Numbered from the stretch's first letter, positions 13,101 to 28,100 are shown. The stretch: 64,000 nucleotides of DNA from Mycteria americana (GCF_035582795.1 NC_134366.1:108693756-108757755), one strand, 5' to 3'. The notes: a model not told the origin generated them from the sequence alone. Program-made: numbers and translations.

Positions 13101-16100
13101 GTCTGTGAACTGAAAGTACTATGAATTTACCTGTGCCACACTGCTTGTTAGAAATGGTGCTCTCCTAGTAGAGTCAGTTTACATTTCCTACATAAAAAGG
13201 TAGCAAAACTTCTCTTGCTTCCCAAAGTAAATGTTTCAGGAATAACAATAGGTTCCTTCTTTCCCTGCTCTCCCTGCACCAAACAACAAACCCTGTAGAC
13301 TTGTTTTATGGCTGAAGTCTGTAATGCAAATAAATTATCTGTTCATCTGTTACTCAAACTAAAGCTAAAATGAAGACTGAAAAACGTGCAGAGAGCAATC
13401 TTTATGCAATTCAAAGGGAAAAGAAAAAGCACATAGTAAAAAAAAAAAACCCAAACATCGTCCTGTCCCACCCTAGACTTCAAAGCTATGAAGGATTTAG
13501 ATGTGTTTGTGGCAAGCTGGGCGGTGAGAATGTGACTGCAGACACGTCAGATCTTATGAAGCGATGTATTTTGTGTGTACAAGTGCTTAAGTGACTGTAC
13601 TATGTAAGTAGTATTTTTACAGATGTAGGACTGCATTCCCACTGCTGCCAGCACTTCATTCCCTCCATCTATCTATCATTGTGACATAGCATAAAGAGCA
13701 GTTCAAGAGAAAATCATCCCCACTCTGCTTACTGTAGCTCTAAGAAGTGTACCTAGGCTCCACGTGACAAGAACTTAAAATCTCCATAACGGAAATGTTG
13801 CAAGACACATGGAATTCTTGACAAACACAGTATCTCTTCATATTTTTTTTTAATTTAAAGAATACCGTCATATGAAAATTTCATAACACTTTATTTGAAG
13901 GGAGATGGCAATGGCATCAGGTAAGAATACCTCAATCCTGTACATGAAAGACAACAGGCATAGTTGGGTAGCACAATCCATGATGTGTTAATTCCCAGCC
14001 CTCAAGGATGAAAGCTTGCAACTTATTGCAGCCAGGCAGTGAAAGCCTAGAAGCTGATAGCTATGCTCCATTTATTTATGTGCAGAATCAGGTTATCATT
14101 ACATGGCATTGCTGTCATCCTCCTTGAATTAAGAGTCATTGCATCATAGGCTGCGAGAAATTAAAGGCTGACTTGTTCCCGGCAAAACAGAAGGTGACCA
14201 AAGGACTAGGCAACTAAGGCAACTTTTGACAGACTCTGTCCTGAAATGTTAAAGAAGTTAAAGAAGTGTCCTGGAAGTGAAGGGAATTAATTGTATCTGT
14301 CATATGCCACAGGAGATGAGGGGGTTCCTACATGGAAGTTATTACCATGTGAGAAGACAGGTAGGTACCTAGTGATTAAACATGCTCTCTTTCCTCTGAA
14401 ATAGTTTTCTTCTGATTCTTTGCCCCTTGGGGAGCAGGAAACAATGCAGTGGTGGGACGCAAGCCAAACCAGCGTTGAAAGTGACAGCTGATACACAGGG
14501 GACTAAGGGAAAACTGTTTTGAGCCCAGTGACCCTTGGGCTTCCCAGGGCCTACAGAAAATGACCTGAGAACAGCAGAGGGGTCAGCAGAGCACTGAGTC
14601 CACCTGCTTTAGCAGCAACTTGTATGCTCAGATTTGCTGGTTCAGAGAACTGGCCACAGTATTTCCATTTCAAATTATTACGGAATAAGTGATGCAATTA
14701 GTGTCAGTTTCCCTTGCATTTGAATGTTTCATTGAAAACAGTTCCCACTCCCCGCAAAGGCCCCCCCAAAACAGATGTTGGTTATTGTTCAAAATGCATT
14801 TCAATCAGAAGGAAAGAAAAAAAAGAAATCTCACTCCCACCCCTCATTTCTGTAGCAGAAATGATTGAAGTTTACTTCTATCAAAAAGCATGCAGATCTG
14901 TCTTACAGTCAGCGCTGCAGCTTCTCTTCTGTTGCTCCCTTTGCAGAACCCATTACTAGATTGCTATTTTTTTAAAATATCCTTCCTGTTTGCATTGCTG
15001 TAAACCACATTCACAGTTTCAACACTTTCTCTATGGAAACAGTTTGACTCCACCCTTCTCCACCCTGACGACCTGCTTGGTTAGACTTACTAGCTGTTCA
15101 TTCTGGAAGAGGCTGAATCTTGCTCTAACGAGTTTCATCAGTACCATGACTCTCTGGACATATCTACATCGCACAAAAACTTGGTAAAACAATCCTTGAA
15201 TTAGTACCCAAGTATAGTTCTGCCCAAGACCAGGTCCAGAATCAGCATAGTGATTTTATTTTATTTACCCAAGCTATGAGGTAGTAATGTGGCTGCACTG
15301 ACTGTGCCTCAAGCTGCCTCATATGGTCAGAGGACTGACCATATGAGGTCAGTCCATACGTAGGACTAACAGTCCTGATGTAAAGTTCTTCTGCTGATAC
15401 CACTCTTTGAAGGGTAGAGAGATAAAAAGGGGCCACTTCATGTAAACAGGCGTCAGTACTCTTGCCTGGCCATGCCCTGCATCTCATCAGTTGTCCTGTT
15501 GCCTCATTAAATTTCATTTCTAAGTGTTCTGCTGGGTGAGGAGCTCTGTTCTGTGTGGATGGGGGAGTGGGCCTGAGTGCCAACAACTTGTATCAGACCA
15601 AGGGTTGCAGGGACCTGGGTGTCTGTGGTGCCAGCAACTGGAGCACTAGCGCGGGTGCGAGTGTGTGAGCAATAGCACAGCGCGAGCTGGACTAGCTGGT
15701 GAGCAGGTGAAGTGGCCTGGGAGGAGTCGCTACAGAAGTGAGTAGCCACTGCAGGGACAAGGGGGTCCTGGCCGACAGCCGGGGAGCTGCGTGTGCGCGA
15801 GATGCGCTGTAGCAGCAACTGGAGCGGAAATGCAGCCTCAGGGGTTTGTACGTCCAGGTGCCAGCAGCTGGGGAGACTGGGATACAGGGGCAGCTACTGA
15901 GCAGACTGAGTGTCTGAGCCCAGCTGCTGCAGGGATCCACACTGGAATTTTACTTTCATTACTGAAGTATCTATATTAGATACATTATTTTATGTTATAA
16001 AATATAAATTTTTATATATATGAATACGTTACTGGAAAAAAATACTTTCTATGTATATATTATTTTATTTTTACATATTGCAATAACAGACTTCATCGTG

Positions 16101-19100
16101 ATCAGCCAGAAAGGGGAACAGGATGAGGCCACTGGTGCTGTTTATGTGAACGCTAACTGCATCTGTCTGTGCTGATCTGTGTGGCCACCTGCATATAAAC
16201 ACATGTACATGCTGTATATGCATGTTTGTGTGTGCCAGCCTGGGAATACACTCTCAGCCTCACTACTGGGGCACAAAGCTGTGGCAGCCCTACTACTGTT
16301 TTCAGCTCCCCCTAACGTTTAATTTCTCTGGGCCCAGCCTTACTGTTTCTCCTCATACTAAAGAATCCTTAAATCTTCAAGTAATCCCACTAAGTAAGTT
16401 GCTAAAAACATTTGAATAAAATCACTCAGGACATATTTCTGTGCGAGAATGGGCAGCACCATGGCAATCTACTTAAAAACTAGGTACCCCAAACCTCAGA
16501 ATTTTCCTCAAATGTTTTTCTAGGTTTTGTTATCACAACCTACCTTCCACCAGTCTGAGGGGAAAAAAGGTAGTAGATTTAAATTTGCCTCAGAAATAAA
16601 ATATCTACCTAGACTGAAGTTGCAGTAATGGTTTTAGGAAGTAATCCTCTACTTCCAGTGTTTCTCATGCAGGTCCTTATTTTATTTTACTTGACTTTAT
16701 GTAACAATACTGTATAAACCTGGTGTTAGACAGCAAGAGATGCATCAAGGCAGGCTCTCAGTTAGGGCATGCTCCTCCAGGGCTGGGGCAGAGGGTGTCT
16801 GTGCTGCTCTGCCCACTCGTCCCCATCTGTAGGCAGACCCAGGTTCCTCCCATAACAGATTTGGGTGATAACATACAGTAAATTTCTCTTACGAACTCTA
16901 GAGTTCATAAGCAGCAGTGTTTTCACCAGCAACATGGCACGTTCTTCACGCCACACCAGTCGTCCCAACCAGAATTTAGTCATCCAGTGCTTGCCTTCAG
17001 CCTCCCGACACATGAGAAATGAGACAGGGCATCCTGAGAAGCCTGACATACTACAGCTGCCAAGGCAGGCTGCGGTCTCTCGCATTAGTGGCAGATGACA
17101 GCTCACTTATTTGAACACAGACAAAGAGAAGTCTGCCACAGAGCAGTTCCTACAGGACTGGAGGGAGGAAACAGCTGACAACTATTTCTTGGATTACATG
17201 GATAAACATATTTCCAGCGACAGCTTTAGGCTATGTAACTCTCAAATCCTGAATACAATTCAAGGTATTCTTGTACCAGGAGAGGGGTCAAACTAGAAGG
17301 CTCTTATAGTTTAAAGCTTGTTTCTTCTCTGAAACAAGAAATACATCTTCTGGCATTATTACAGAACTCAGTAAGAGCCAAAATAAACAATAGCATCACT
17401 TTTTTAGAGAGAATACCGAGTATGCTGGAGGTTTATTGAGTTTTGCTTTATCTGGGAAAGAAACCGGAAGACACTGCCTGCCTTTGTTAAGCCCTTGAAT
17501 GGACGCTTTAATACAAATTTCAGCCTCACTGAGCAGGGTGCAAATTAACTATCCAAAGGGAACTATATGAGAAAAAGAGGATGAATGAACCAGCTCCACA
17601 AAGATGAAGACTAAGCCCAGACAAGAGAATAACTTTCTTTGAAGAACTAGTTTTCTCATTCTGGTACTTTGAATGATCCTGTAGAAGTGTTTTACAGAAC
17701 AAAAGAGGATGTGGCTTAATTTTCTCAGCAGGACATTCAATCCTGTGGATAAAAAAATAGCAACAAAATTGCTCAAATCTGGCAAGTTATGTATGGAAAC
17801 AGTGCGTTGAAGACAACAAGTGGGATCCCGAAAAAGACAGGCATTCGTGTTTTGTTTCCAGCTCTCTAAATTGGGATTCTGTGACTTTAACCTTGGGGGA
17901 AAGAGCACAGGCCATTAACAAAAACAAGAAGGAAGAAGTAAGCTCAGTCAGTGAGTCATAGCCACTATGCAAACTTTGCCGTACATCTGTGTTTTCCCAT
18001 GCTGCTCTGAACCCTTGCCTCAGACTCTTGCAATGGACAGAATGCCAAATATGAGTGGACCAAATTGTATTTTTCCACCCCAGGTTTCTTTTTCAACATG
18101 AAAAAATACCCATTAGGGACTAGAGTTGGCACTTGCAGAGGAACTGAGCAGTGTCCCTGGGTCTAAAACTCACTAAAATTTCCAGGTTCTTCAAACAGGG
18201 CCTCCAGCCTGCAGAAATGAACTTCTGTCTCCCTCAGACTGTGCTGGAAATTCCAGGGGTAGATGGGAATAAAACAAGCAAGTGGTCACTTTTAATACAT
18301 CCCACCTGCTGTCTCAGCAGGCTAAGGCATGAGCCCTGCCCGCTGGAGGAGGCAGGAGGAAAGAGCCTGCTAAACGTCGCTCTGACTGAGGGCTCTGTGC
18401 TCGTTTTGGCTGGGGTAGAGTTAGTTTTCTTCACAGTAGCTAGTATGGGGCTGCGTTTTGGATTTGTGCTGGGAACAGTGTTGATAACACAGGGATGTTT
18501 TCGTTACTGCTGAGCAGCGCTTACACCGAGTCAAGGCCTCTTCTGCTTCTCACCCCACCCCACCAGCGAGGAGGCTGGGGGTGCACAAGGAGCTGGGAGG
18601 GGACACAGCCGGGACAGCTGACCCCAAGTAACCAAAGGGATATCCCACACCATATGGCGTCATGCTCAGCATATAGAGCTGGGGGAAGAAGAAGGAAGAG
18701 GGGGACGTTCGGAGTGATGACGTTTGTCTTCCCAAGTAACCATTACGCATGATGGAACCCTGCTTGCCTGGAGGTGGCTGAACACCTGCCTGCCCATGGG
18801 AAGCAGTGAATGAATCCCTTGTTTTGCTTTGCTTGCGTACGCAGCTTTTGCTTTAAACTGTCTTTATCTCATCCCATGAGTTTTCTCCCTTTTACTCTTC
18901 CAATTCTCTCCCCCATCCCACCAGGGAGGAGTGAGCAAGCAGCTGTGTGGGGCTTACTTGCCAGCTGGGGTTAAACCACGACAGGCTCACTGCAGGCTGT
19001 CAGCCTGGCCAAAATTCAGCTCTTTGGGCATCCAAACCAAAGGCTGACATTTACGTGTTAACATTTATGATCAGAAAATATATGGAGTATTTTTGTCTTC

Positions 19101-22100
19101 AAAAGTGAAGGCATGGAAAAGGGCTCAAAGCCTGTTCGCTGACAGAGCAGAACAGACTAGATGTCTAACACATTAGCCTCTCTCACTTTGGTGTCCGCCT
19201 CCCCCGTTTTTGCTCCCACAAACAGGAACTGCTGTGTAGCAGTTGCCATTTTTCCGCCTTCCTCACCAGAGCTGGCCTGTGGTCAGCCCTCTCTTTGGCT
19301 GGGACAAACTAAGGATAAAGGTGAAGTACAGGGCATTGACGGCTGCCTTCTCTCCTCCTAGGGACATACAAGTAGCACTCAAGGCAGCTCCACATCTGGG
19401 ACATATGGAGCAGCCTAGCTGCCAAGTCCTGCCTCCAAAGGGACAGAGCACACCACCACAGTCCCTTACCCCCTCCGTGCCTACACGTGCTCCTTGCTCT
19501 CAGTACAGGTAGGTGACTGCAAACCACCGTCCTGTCCCCACGGAGCCTGGGCTGGGCTGTGGTGGACACATTTTCGAAGCAGAGGAAATGCCAGCAGTCT
19601 TGCAACCAGACGCTCTGAGCCCAAAGTACATGAGACAAGCCATTTATCCAGTGTCTGTGAGACAACAAGAGAAGAAAGCTTACCTGGTTGGTCATAAGAT
19701 GCCCATGCTAGGTTTTCTCCACATTTTCCATTAGCAGACTCGGAGCTGTGTTTGAGGACCCTCGTGGTAGCCAGTTCTTCTGCATACCTAGCAAAGGAAT
19801 CCACACATTGAGTCATGGACCACAGCCACACCGAGTAGAGAGGAGGAGGAACAGGAGGAAAAGGAGGAGATGCAAGCAAGGAATTTTGCTGGAAGATGAC
19901 GGTTTAAGCTAAATTACTCAGCTGCAAAGCCCTGAAGTCACGGATGCTTTAAGCTTACATAGATCTAGGAGTTGGGCAAAGGGAAGGCCTAGAGGCCATT
20001 TCCCCTGTCTTTCATGAGCACCTGTGTCACTGCTGAGAAGGGCCAAGAAGAAATCAAAGGGCAGATCTCCCCCCACCATGTTCTGCCCAGCACCTGGAAA
20101 TCCACCGGGCATCCTTAGCTGCAGCTGCTGGGCGACACGGAGGTACCTGCAGCAATTGCTACAGGTGTCACCTCCTGACATTTCTAGGCCCCTCACAGGA
20201 GTAACTTAAATGTTCTTGATGGGATGGAAAGAAGACCAAAGTGGGGATTCAGTCAAAGCAAGTGTAAAAAGCCTACATTTACAAATGAAAAAAAAGCCAA
20301 ATGCAAAACAAAAGCAATGTGCCAGGCAACAGTATGGAGGAGAAGGGGACCACACAGAGAATCTGAGGCAACAACTGTGTATACCAACATAGGGATAAGC
20401 AGCACTGTTTCTATAGAAGTTGACATGTGTGAGAGCGTGGGATGTATTTTATTGTCTTACGACAATAGGGTTAAGAAGACCATCATGTGTAAAACAATTA
20501 TTCTCTTTATTCAACATTGGAGAGGCTTCTGTACAGAGACTGAAATTGGAAAGACTATTTGCTATTTCTCACAGCGCAGGAAATAGGAGACAACACACAA
20601 AATCATCAGGTCACAGATTTAAAAGTCAAGTAAGACAAAGCACTTTTTCCACACTGTGCAGCAGAAGTCATCGCCACAGGACAATGCAGACATCAAAGCA
20701 CATATGGGTTTGAAAAAGAGCTAGACAAATTTACATTGTGTGTGGGAAATCTTCAGGAGTTATTAAACAACAGCAACAAAAAAATGAGGATACAACCTAC
20801 TGCTTAGGAAAAACATAATTTCCAGGAGAAATCTGTAATTTCCGGGAGAAGATAATGGGGGAAGGATCACCACATTTGTTTTGTCCTGTTACTCCTTCCC
20901 TAATCATGAATTACTGGCATCTGCCAGACAGGAAATTTGTCCACCTGAACATTTTGGCCCAAGCTAGTACTTCAGTCATTAGGTTCTCATTCCCTTCTGT
21001 CCTACTCCTCAAAAAAAAAAAAAAAAAGGCATTTAATTACCTCCATTAATTTAGAAATCCCCAAAATTTGTCAGTTGTCAGTCTGCTAGATCCTGAACTA
21101 GAGGATCTGTAGATGCTCCTTCATGCCCAATATCACTACAGTCCTGAAATTTTTCTGTTCAAGGATTCCCACATCCCAAGCAAGAGACAAGACTGGAACA
21201 AAGTACCCATTGCACACGGACAAAGTTGCCAAGGATTTGAGACAAAGGGTGATTAATTCGCTCTAGCTCAGGCAGTTGAAAGCATGAGATTTGCATCTGA
21301 GATCATCACCCTATGTTTCATTGCAGTCAGAGATAAAGAGACACCTGCTGAGGGTGACTCATCTCATGCTAAAGCAGGGATCCAATAGTCAGTTCATCTA
21401 ACCTGTCGCAATTATTGGAACTGAAAATAGTAGGAAACAGATCATTTTCAACACAGATAGAGAAGCATGGAAAAGTACCCAGAGATACACCAGATATATA
21501 CCAACAAAGATATCAGATATACCTAAAGAAAAGGTGAAGTTCTTCTTTGAATTTAAGATTATGCAAAATCTCTCCTGACAAATAAGAGATTTCTTATATT
21601 TCATGTCTTCTACTCAGACCAAACGATTTCTGGTTTTTGCTATCAACCAGTTTCACCAGTCTCTGAACATGTGTCTTTTAATTCTTACAAGTTAAGTTAC
21701 AGACCACAACCAAAGGTTTCCTATTGTTATTCATCACAGCGGGAAAAGTCAGCTGAGACCAGAGAGGACTGTGAGGAATTCCAGAAGGACCTAAAAATAC
21801 TCAGCAAGGGCAATAGCACACTTAGAGATAAATGTGGAGCAACGCATACTTGACAAAATAATCTGAACTATTCATACAAGTTGACTTGTTCAAGCCAACT
21901 GTAGCACTTCGGAGACACAAGTGTTATTGACAAGTCAATGAAATTTCTTCCTTGTTGTGAGGCATCATGTAAAACAGAAACAAAATGACCCTTTGAAGAA
22001 CAGAAGGAAAACCCCAGCTGATTACAAAGGTATGTGGATGAGTCACTGGCATTCCATCTCTTCGAAATACTGTATCCAGTTATCATGGTGTCTCAAGAAA

Positions 22101-25100
22101 AAAAAATTGTGAAAAAAATAAAGACAGAATCAGATTTTGCTTGCTGCCAGAGGGCACGTCCACACGCCATGTACATGGTGCATTGTACAGCACAACACCT
22201 GGTGGAGATCTCTGGTCTAGGTGTGTGGGAGCTGGTGCATCTGTGTGACAGTGTGGCACCATGCTGGGACAGTAAATCAGGTTCTGGAAAGGCTACAGCC
22301 TCTCTGGCTCCCCGCCAGCCGGCACGGAGAAGTCTGCACGGTTATGGTAGAAAGCCTAACGGGAGATGAGATCTCATGTCTGCAGGGATCAAACTGGCCA
22401 CTATTTAGCTATTATGGAAAGACATTTATTTTCTGAATAGTCTAATCAGCATTTACTCCTTCAGGTATCTCCTTTGTACTGTGAGGATCGCCTGAAAAAA
22501 TTGAAGATTTTCAAATCTACTTTGAAAAACGTTGCTGTAAAGGGAAAGAAAATAATCTGGTGGTTGTGTCTACAGCAAAGAGGACAAGCAGTATTGGACT
22601 CAAATTTCTGTAACGAAGACTTAAGACAGACAGCAGGAAGATGGATCCACTGTTCGTTAGACTGACAAGAGCTAACACTGGAGAAGAGGTAAGATGTGTC
22701 CCTCCTGACAGTCTTGAGAACAACGTATACTGATTTTGCTGTTGGGTCAGGGAGATAGACAATTTGATCTGAAATTACTTCCTTCCAATTCCATTGATCT
22801 TAGACCAGTCATCACTTCCTACCATGAAAAAGTTCTTTTCTCCCTATTTCAGCAGCAGTGGATATTCTCCTGCAGATGACATCGTCTGACAGAGGTGGTG
22901 GTGAAGCATGTTTTAGGCAACTACCCTCTGCAGAGGAGACATACCAGTGTAGACAGATACAGCCCACGTCTGGAAAAGGGTGCAAGAAAGATTTCTACAG
23001 TTGTGACCACAGAAGTGTCCATGTGACCAGCTGGTGCTATGTGATGGAGAAAGAAGGGACGAAAAGGGTTGGGTAGGGAGACAGAAAGAGTAGAGTCCCT
23101 CACTTTCCACCCAGTAAGTCCTCACTGAATATCAGCACGTCAAAAGGCAAATATTTTTGCAGTATGCACAGTCAAACCTAACGGATAAAAGTGTCACAAA
23201 TCTCATTAGAGAAAAGAAAGGACTGAACTCACTGTTGGGCTCCTCTGTTTAACTTCTTGCAGAGTTTTAATGGGGGGACTCCGTGTTTCTTCCTGTAGTC
23301 ATTGTGTGCTTTCAAGACTTCTTCAGCAAATTGTTTGGAAGCTGAAATCACATCAAAAAAATTGGAAAGGTCTGTCAAATACAGACATTAGTGAAGACAG
23401 AAAAAGCATACCCTGTAGCTAAGACGCTGGTGCAGGCTGGACTGAAGAACAGAAGAATTATGCTCCTCATTACCTGGGAGTAAGATGAAATGAACCGTTA
23501 ATGCCTTCCATCCACGAACTAACTCTAAGAGACACTCCCATTGGGATGGTACAGACTCATTAAAGGTTGAAGAAAAATGTGAAACTTCTTCCTTTCCTCA
23601 ATAGCAAGGTGATTTAAGGTTAGTTTGGCTGACTTTCATTTTAAGATTTCAGCGCACTGCATCACCATTGCAAAGAAGTCTCAGAGTAAGCAGCAAATAG
23701 GTCCCTTGAGGAGATGCACTAAAAATGCAAATTATTGTCACTGCATGCAAGAATTTTCTGTATTAGTCAAGACACCACCTAAAGAAAACGGAGATACTAA
23801 AATGTGTAGAACTATGCAAATACTTTGAAATGTGCATCATTCTTTTTATTCATTATATAGTACAAATTCATAGAAATCTCAAAATGCATCTTTATTTGGC
23901 TCAAGACAAATAATTGTTCACAAACAGCAAGTGGTAAGGAAAGAAACGGCCGCTGGGGATGACTTTTTTCCCCTGTGCTAGAGTGCATTCGGTAAATATC
24001 TGAATTCTAAAGATACTGCAAAGCTTTAAAAAAGTTCCTGTATGTACCCTGATAAACTTGAGACTTTCAGCAGCACAAGGCAGAGGACAAGCGACAAGTC
24101 ACAGTGCAATTCACCTTGATGGCAATTTCATGTTGTCTCCTTTTATGACTTTGCTGATTTTTATCCCAAGAATCACAGAAAAAAAAAAATCTTCCCTCGC
24201 ACTGGTCCCCTGTAGAATTTCCTGCTTTAAGAGAAATTTGGAACCTGAAGCAGGGTATTGGGTATTGGGGCAGTTAGAGAGGTATGGATAGCATCTTCAA
24301 AACAAAAAGACAGTTTTCACTTTCTCTGTATTGCTGAAGCTTCTGAACAGGCCAAGACATCTTTGAGTATTTACTCCACTTTTACCATGACACGGGTTTC
24401 TACATTTATTAATGATTCATCAGCTTTATTTCTGAATATCCTAATTAGCATGACTATCATCATTTTCCTTGTAAGACACTTCTGAAGCACAAATAGACCT
24501 CATGACTAGAAAGTGTTTCCTGTTACTAAGCTTAGCTTTCTCAACTTCCTCTCACTACTCGATCCTAACAACTATAATCAATCATTCTCTCTTTTATTAG
24601 CGTGTATACTATTCTGCTGTTTGTAATGATGCATTTTCCCACAGTAGAGCTGTCAGTTTGCACATACTGCTCTCGTAACTTTTTCCTGAAGTGATTACCC
24701 AACCCACGCTCATGCTTTAAGCTGTTCTTAGAGTTCTCTCCAGTTTCCCCAACAGCTTTAGGATAATACGGAAGCCTAAAATAATCTCAATATCCAATGC
24801 ACATGGAAAGCCATTACTGTTTCATGCAGTACCTTAAACCTTTTGAACACGGTCTGAAGTTGGGTTGACCTTTTCCAGACCAAAGTGTCATTGTGGACAT
24901 ATATCTAATATATTCTCCATCAACATGCTTTCAGGCTCAATTTTTTTGGTATAAAATTGTTGGCATAAGACAGCAACAGGAACCCTGTTGAGAGTGAGAT
25001 GAGATCTGCCCACCACCTTCCTCCTCTTAGGGCTCCCTTCAATTTTGCATGTCACAAGTTGCATATCATCAAACAAAACAGGCACCTCCAGTCTGGTGTT

Positions 25101-28100
25101 TAAGCACCCACACCCCATTTTGCTAAGAAACCTGTCCTATCACTCTTATTACCGTTGCTCACAGCTCACTGATTCTATCAGGCCAGAGTCCTAAACCTCT
25201 CATCTGCTGCATCATGTGGGTCATGGCCTGTTTCTAAGGCATCTATCATAGGCTACTGAGGAAAGCAAGCCTACGGCCAGTTCACTTAACTTCACTGATG
25301 CAGGGGTCCATGCTTCCAGTAGGGAAATTTTAAGACAGCCTGCAAATCAAAAAAGTTGAAATGCATGGCTTTGGAAGTTGCATCACATACCCCAGGCTGC
25401 ATTTTGCTGCTTGAGACCATGTTAAAGCTTGTGGCTGTTATCACCTAGACTTACTATCTCATCCGCTCAGCATTAAATAGTAGATAAACAACCTGACCTG
25501 CAAGTGTGAAAGTTTCTATTCAAATTATTTGCTCTCAAGGACAATAACAAATTGAAATTCTAAAAGAAAAAAAAATTAAGTCAACTGAAATACAGGCTTT
25601 GTCAATTGTCAGCCCATCCATTAACAGAAGTATTGCATAATCCAGCTCTGTACTAACGTTTTGACTTACAAAGACCAACAAGACATGGACAAAACTGAGT
25701 TTCTTCTAGCCACGGCAGGCACCGCTATGCTGTCCCTAGAGAATCTCCATCCTCCCCTTCCCTCAAAGGTGGCTGCTATAGAAACACTTATCTACTGTGA
25801 CTCAAGCTCATGTGCTAACTGCCTCCCTCTGCACAGCTTCTCCCGTGCATGCTGACGTGTGGAGAGGGACGCCCAACTGCCAAATGTATTTCAGATTTGT
25901 TTTGGAAGACATGTTAAGTTTTTCCATTTTACCAATGTTCCATACACTGAGAAGCCAGACATTAAAAGTGAGAGTTAACGGGAGTTTTCAGGCTCCCACC
26001 CAAATGGGAACAGCTTCCCAAACAGCTTTAGAGACGTACTTTTTTCCCTTCATGTAGGCTGCTTAAGCTGCCAGAAAAAAGTATTTCCTACTGCCAGGAA
26101 GTTAGGTTTGGTCATGAATCATTACACAGCTTTATAAGTAAAACAACTAAAGGTATTAGATACAGTTGCTTGCTTCTCATTATTCAACTATTTACCTCTA
26201 TTTTGGATTCTTCTGGAACATTGGCTAAGATAATGACAGCACGTGACAACGAATTTCCAGGCTATGATGTGGTACAGAGCACACCTTACAGTTGTTATGT
26301 TTTTGGACTTTCAGTTTCATTGATCAACTTTGTGTGACCATGGAAAAGTAAGCAGAGGCATCTAGGTTGCCTTTTCCCATCAGATTTGTTTTTCTGAGTA
26401 TTCTATTTCTCTGTTCTCTTACTCTCTCTAAACAGTGCCAATCTATTCAGTCTTTCTCAAGTGAAGAGCTCTTTATGCCTGAATCCTTCCTGCATCTTCT
26501 TCGAACCCTCTCTTCTCCTGCTGCTCTGTTCTTCCCTTAGTTCGGACATCAAAACAGAAGCAAGTTATCTGAACATGTCTCCCACAATACTAGCTGCTCT
26601 ACATCATCTTTGCAGCCGTCAACTGGACCTACTCCACTGGTCTTGCAGAGCTCCAAGATGATATGCAGAAAGAGTAGCAGTAAAATATGCCACAAAAAAC
26701 AAACACGAAACCTCTCCACCCAATACTGACACAACAGAAATGCTGTGGGCAGCCCTTAAGTCACCACTCAGGATGCACAACATTATACCAGGCACTTGAC
26801 TGACTTGACTAACAAAAAAGGCATACTTTTTTTATGCCTAAGTACCCACCCCAGTGATTCAGGAAAGAGCACAGTATAAATTTCTAGAAGTACCATTGTC
26901 TTCTCAGTATTCTCTGTCCTATTGTTTATGGATTAATCTTCACTGGCAATTCTGTATTTTCCATATATACTATTTTTTTCTGTGTAGCCTTCACATAATT
27001 AACATATAATGCAGTCAACAAGAAATGGACCTGATGTAGAATCCTACAGAGAAGTATACCATTGTGTTTGTCTCCGTCCCTCTTTGAACCATGCCATAGG
27101 CCTCAACTCTTCACCCAGTGTGTGCATTACAGGTAAGTGGAGATAATGCCCTCACCTTTCAATTCTGCCCCAAAATAAATAATTAGAAATGTCCTCATAT
27201 GATGGATAGAGCAACGTATCTGAAGAAAGCTACAAAATACACTTTAAAGGACCCACCCTTTTGGAAAGAGAGAAACGCAAAAGCCTGATACCAACAACCT
27301 TGGCAATGTGACTCATATTACCCAGGATCCTGCATGTTACTTCCGCACTCTTTCCTGCCCAGAACCCAGGGAGGAACATTAGTTACCCAGGCAGAGGAGA
27401 AGCCAAGCGCCAGAATATATGGAGAGGACACAAATGCAACGTGGACAGAAAACACATAAAAAGGTAACCGGGTAACCATTTAAACACTGAGTTTAGCTCT
27501 GCTTTAATACTGAAATCCCTTCAGTCTCCCTTGACTCTGCAGAATTGCTCTACCCTACTCTAATAGCAGCAATGGGGCATGGAATGAGAATGCAGCAAAT
27601 ACAACTTTTAATATGCCCAACAGCTTTGTGAAAAAATTCATTAGAGGCTTCAGGGAACTGCAAAGCAATTACATCAAGAAGTCTGTTATTACTGTCCCAG
27701 ATAACTGAAGATGCCTCTATTTCGACAAACTTCTCAAAGTATATTAATAGATTGGAAACAAAAAAAAAAAATCTTGAGTAAAAGACACCCCAGCTTCTAA
27801 TGACCACGTTTTCATCTAGACCTTTCTAAGAGACCTGACATATTTATTATTAATAATCCTTATTAATAATCTTTATCCTCACTTGAAATGTAATTCCCTG
27901 GAAACTAGCCCCAGCTGAATCTTTCACACTCTGAGAATAAAGTTCCTTCAATGGAGAAGTGACAGACATTTAACGGATATGAGAATCGTCAAGAGGACAG
28001 TTATGCCTCTACTGCCTTTTGACTCAGCACTTTGGTTTGAAGTCACAAACACTCCAGGATGGTCTTATACAGGCTGGCCTCTGCAGTGCCACGAGGAGTG

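Larger units (their letters stand above)
11281..19683 (-). other. GLIPR2-type intron 3
   Basis: An 8.4-kb phase 1 intron (donor GTAAGC, acceptor CTTTCAG). It holds an LTR-like element with a strong hairpin (about 15.24-15.94 kb) and a complete solo LTR (18.40-18.98 kb). The rest, about 11.3-15.2, 16.0-18.4 and 19.0-19.7 kb, shows only short chance frames and AT-rich stretches such as 15.98-16.08 kb. Confidence 0.8.
19788..23232 (-). other. GLIPR2-type intron 2
   Basis: A 3.4-kb phase 2 intron (donor GTGAGT, acceptor TTTGCTAG). Two old CR1-like remnants lie in it (20.58-20.75 and 21.74-22.13 kb), plus an A-rich run near 21010. The rest has only short frames. Confidence 0.8.

Noticed and set aside
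22034-22369. 111-codon plus-strand frame
   Set aside because: Its start lies in a degraded CR1/L3-like remnant and the rest has no recognisable content.
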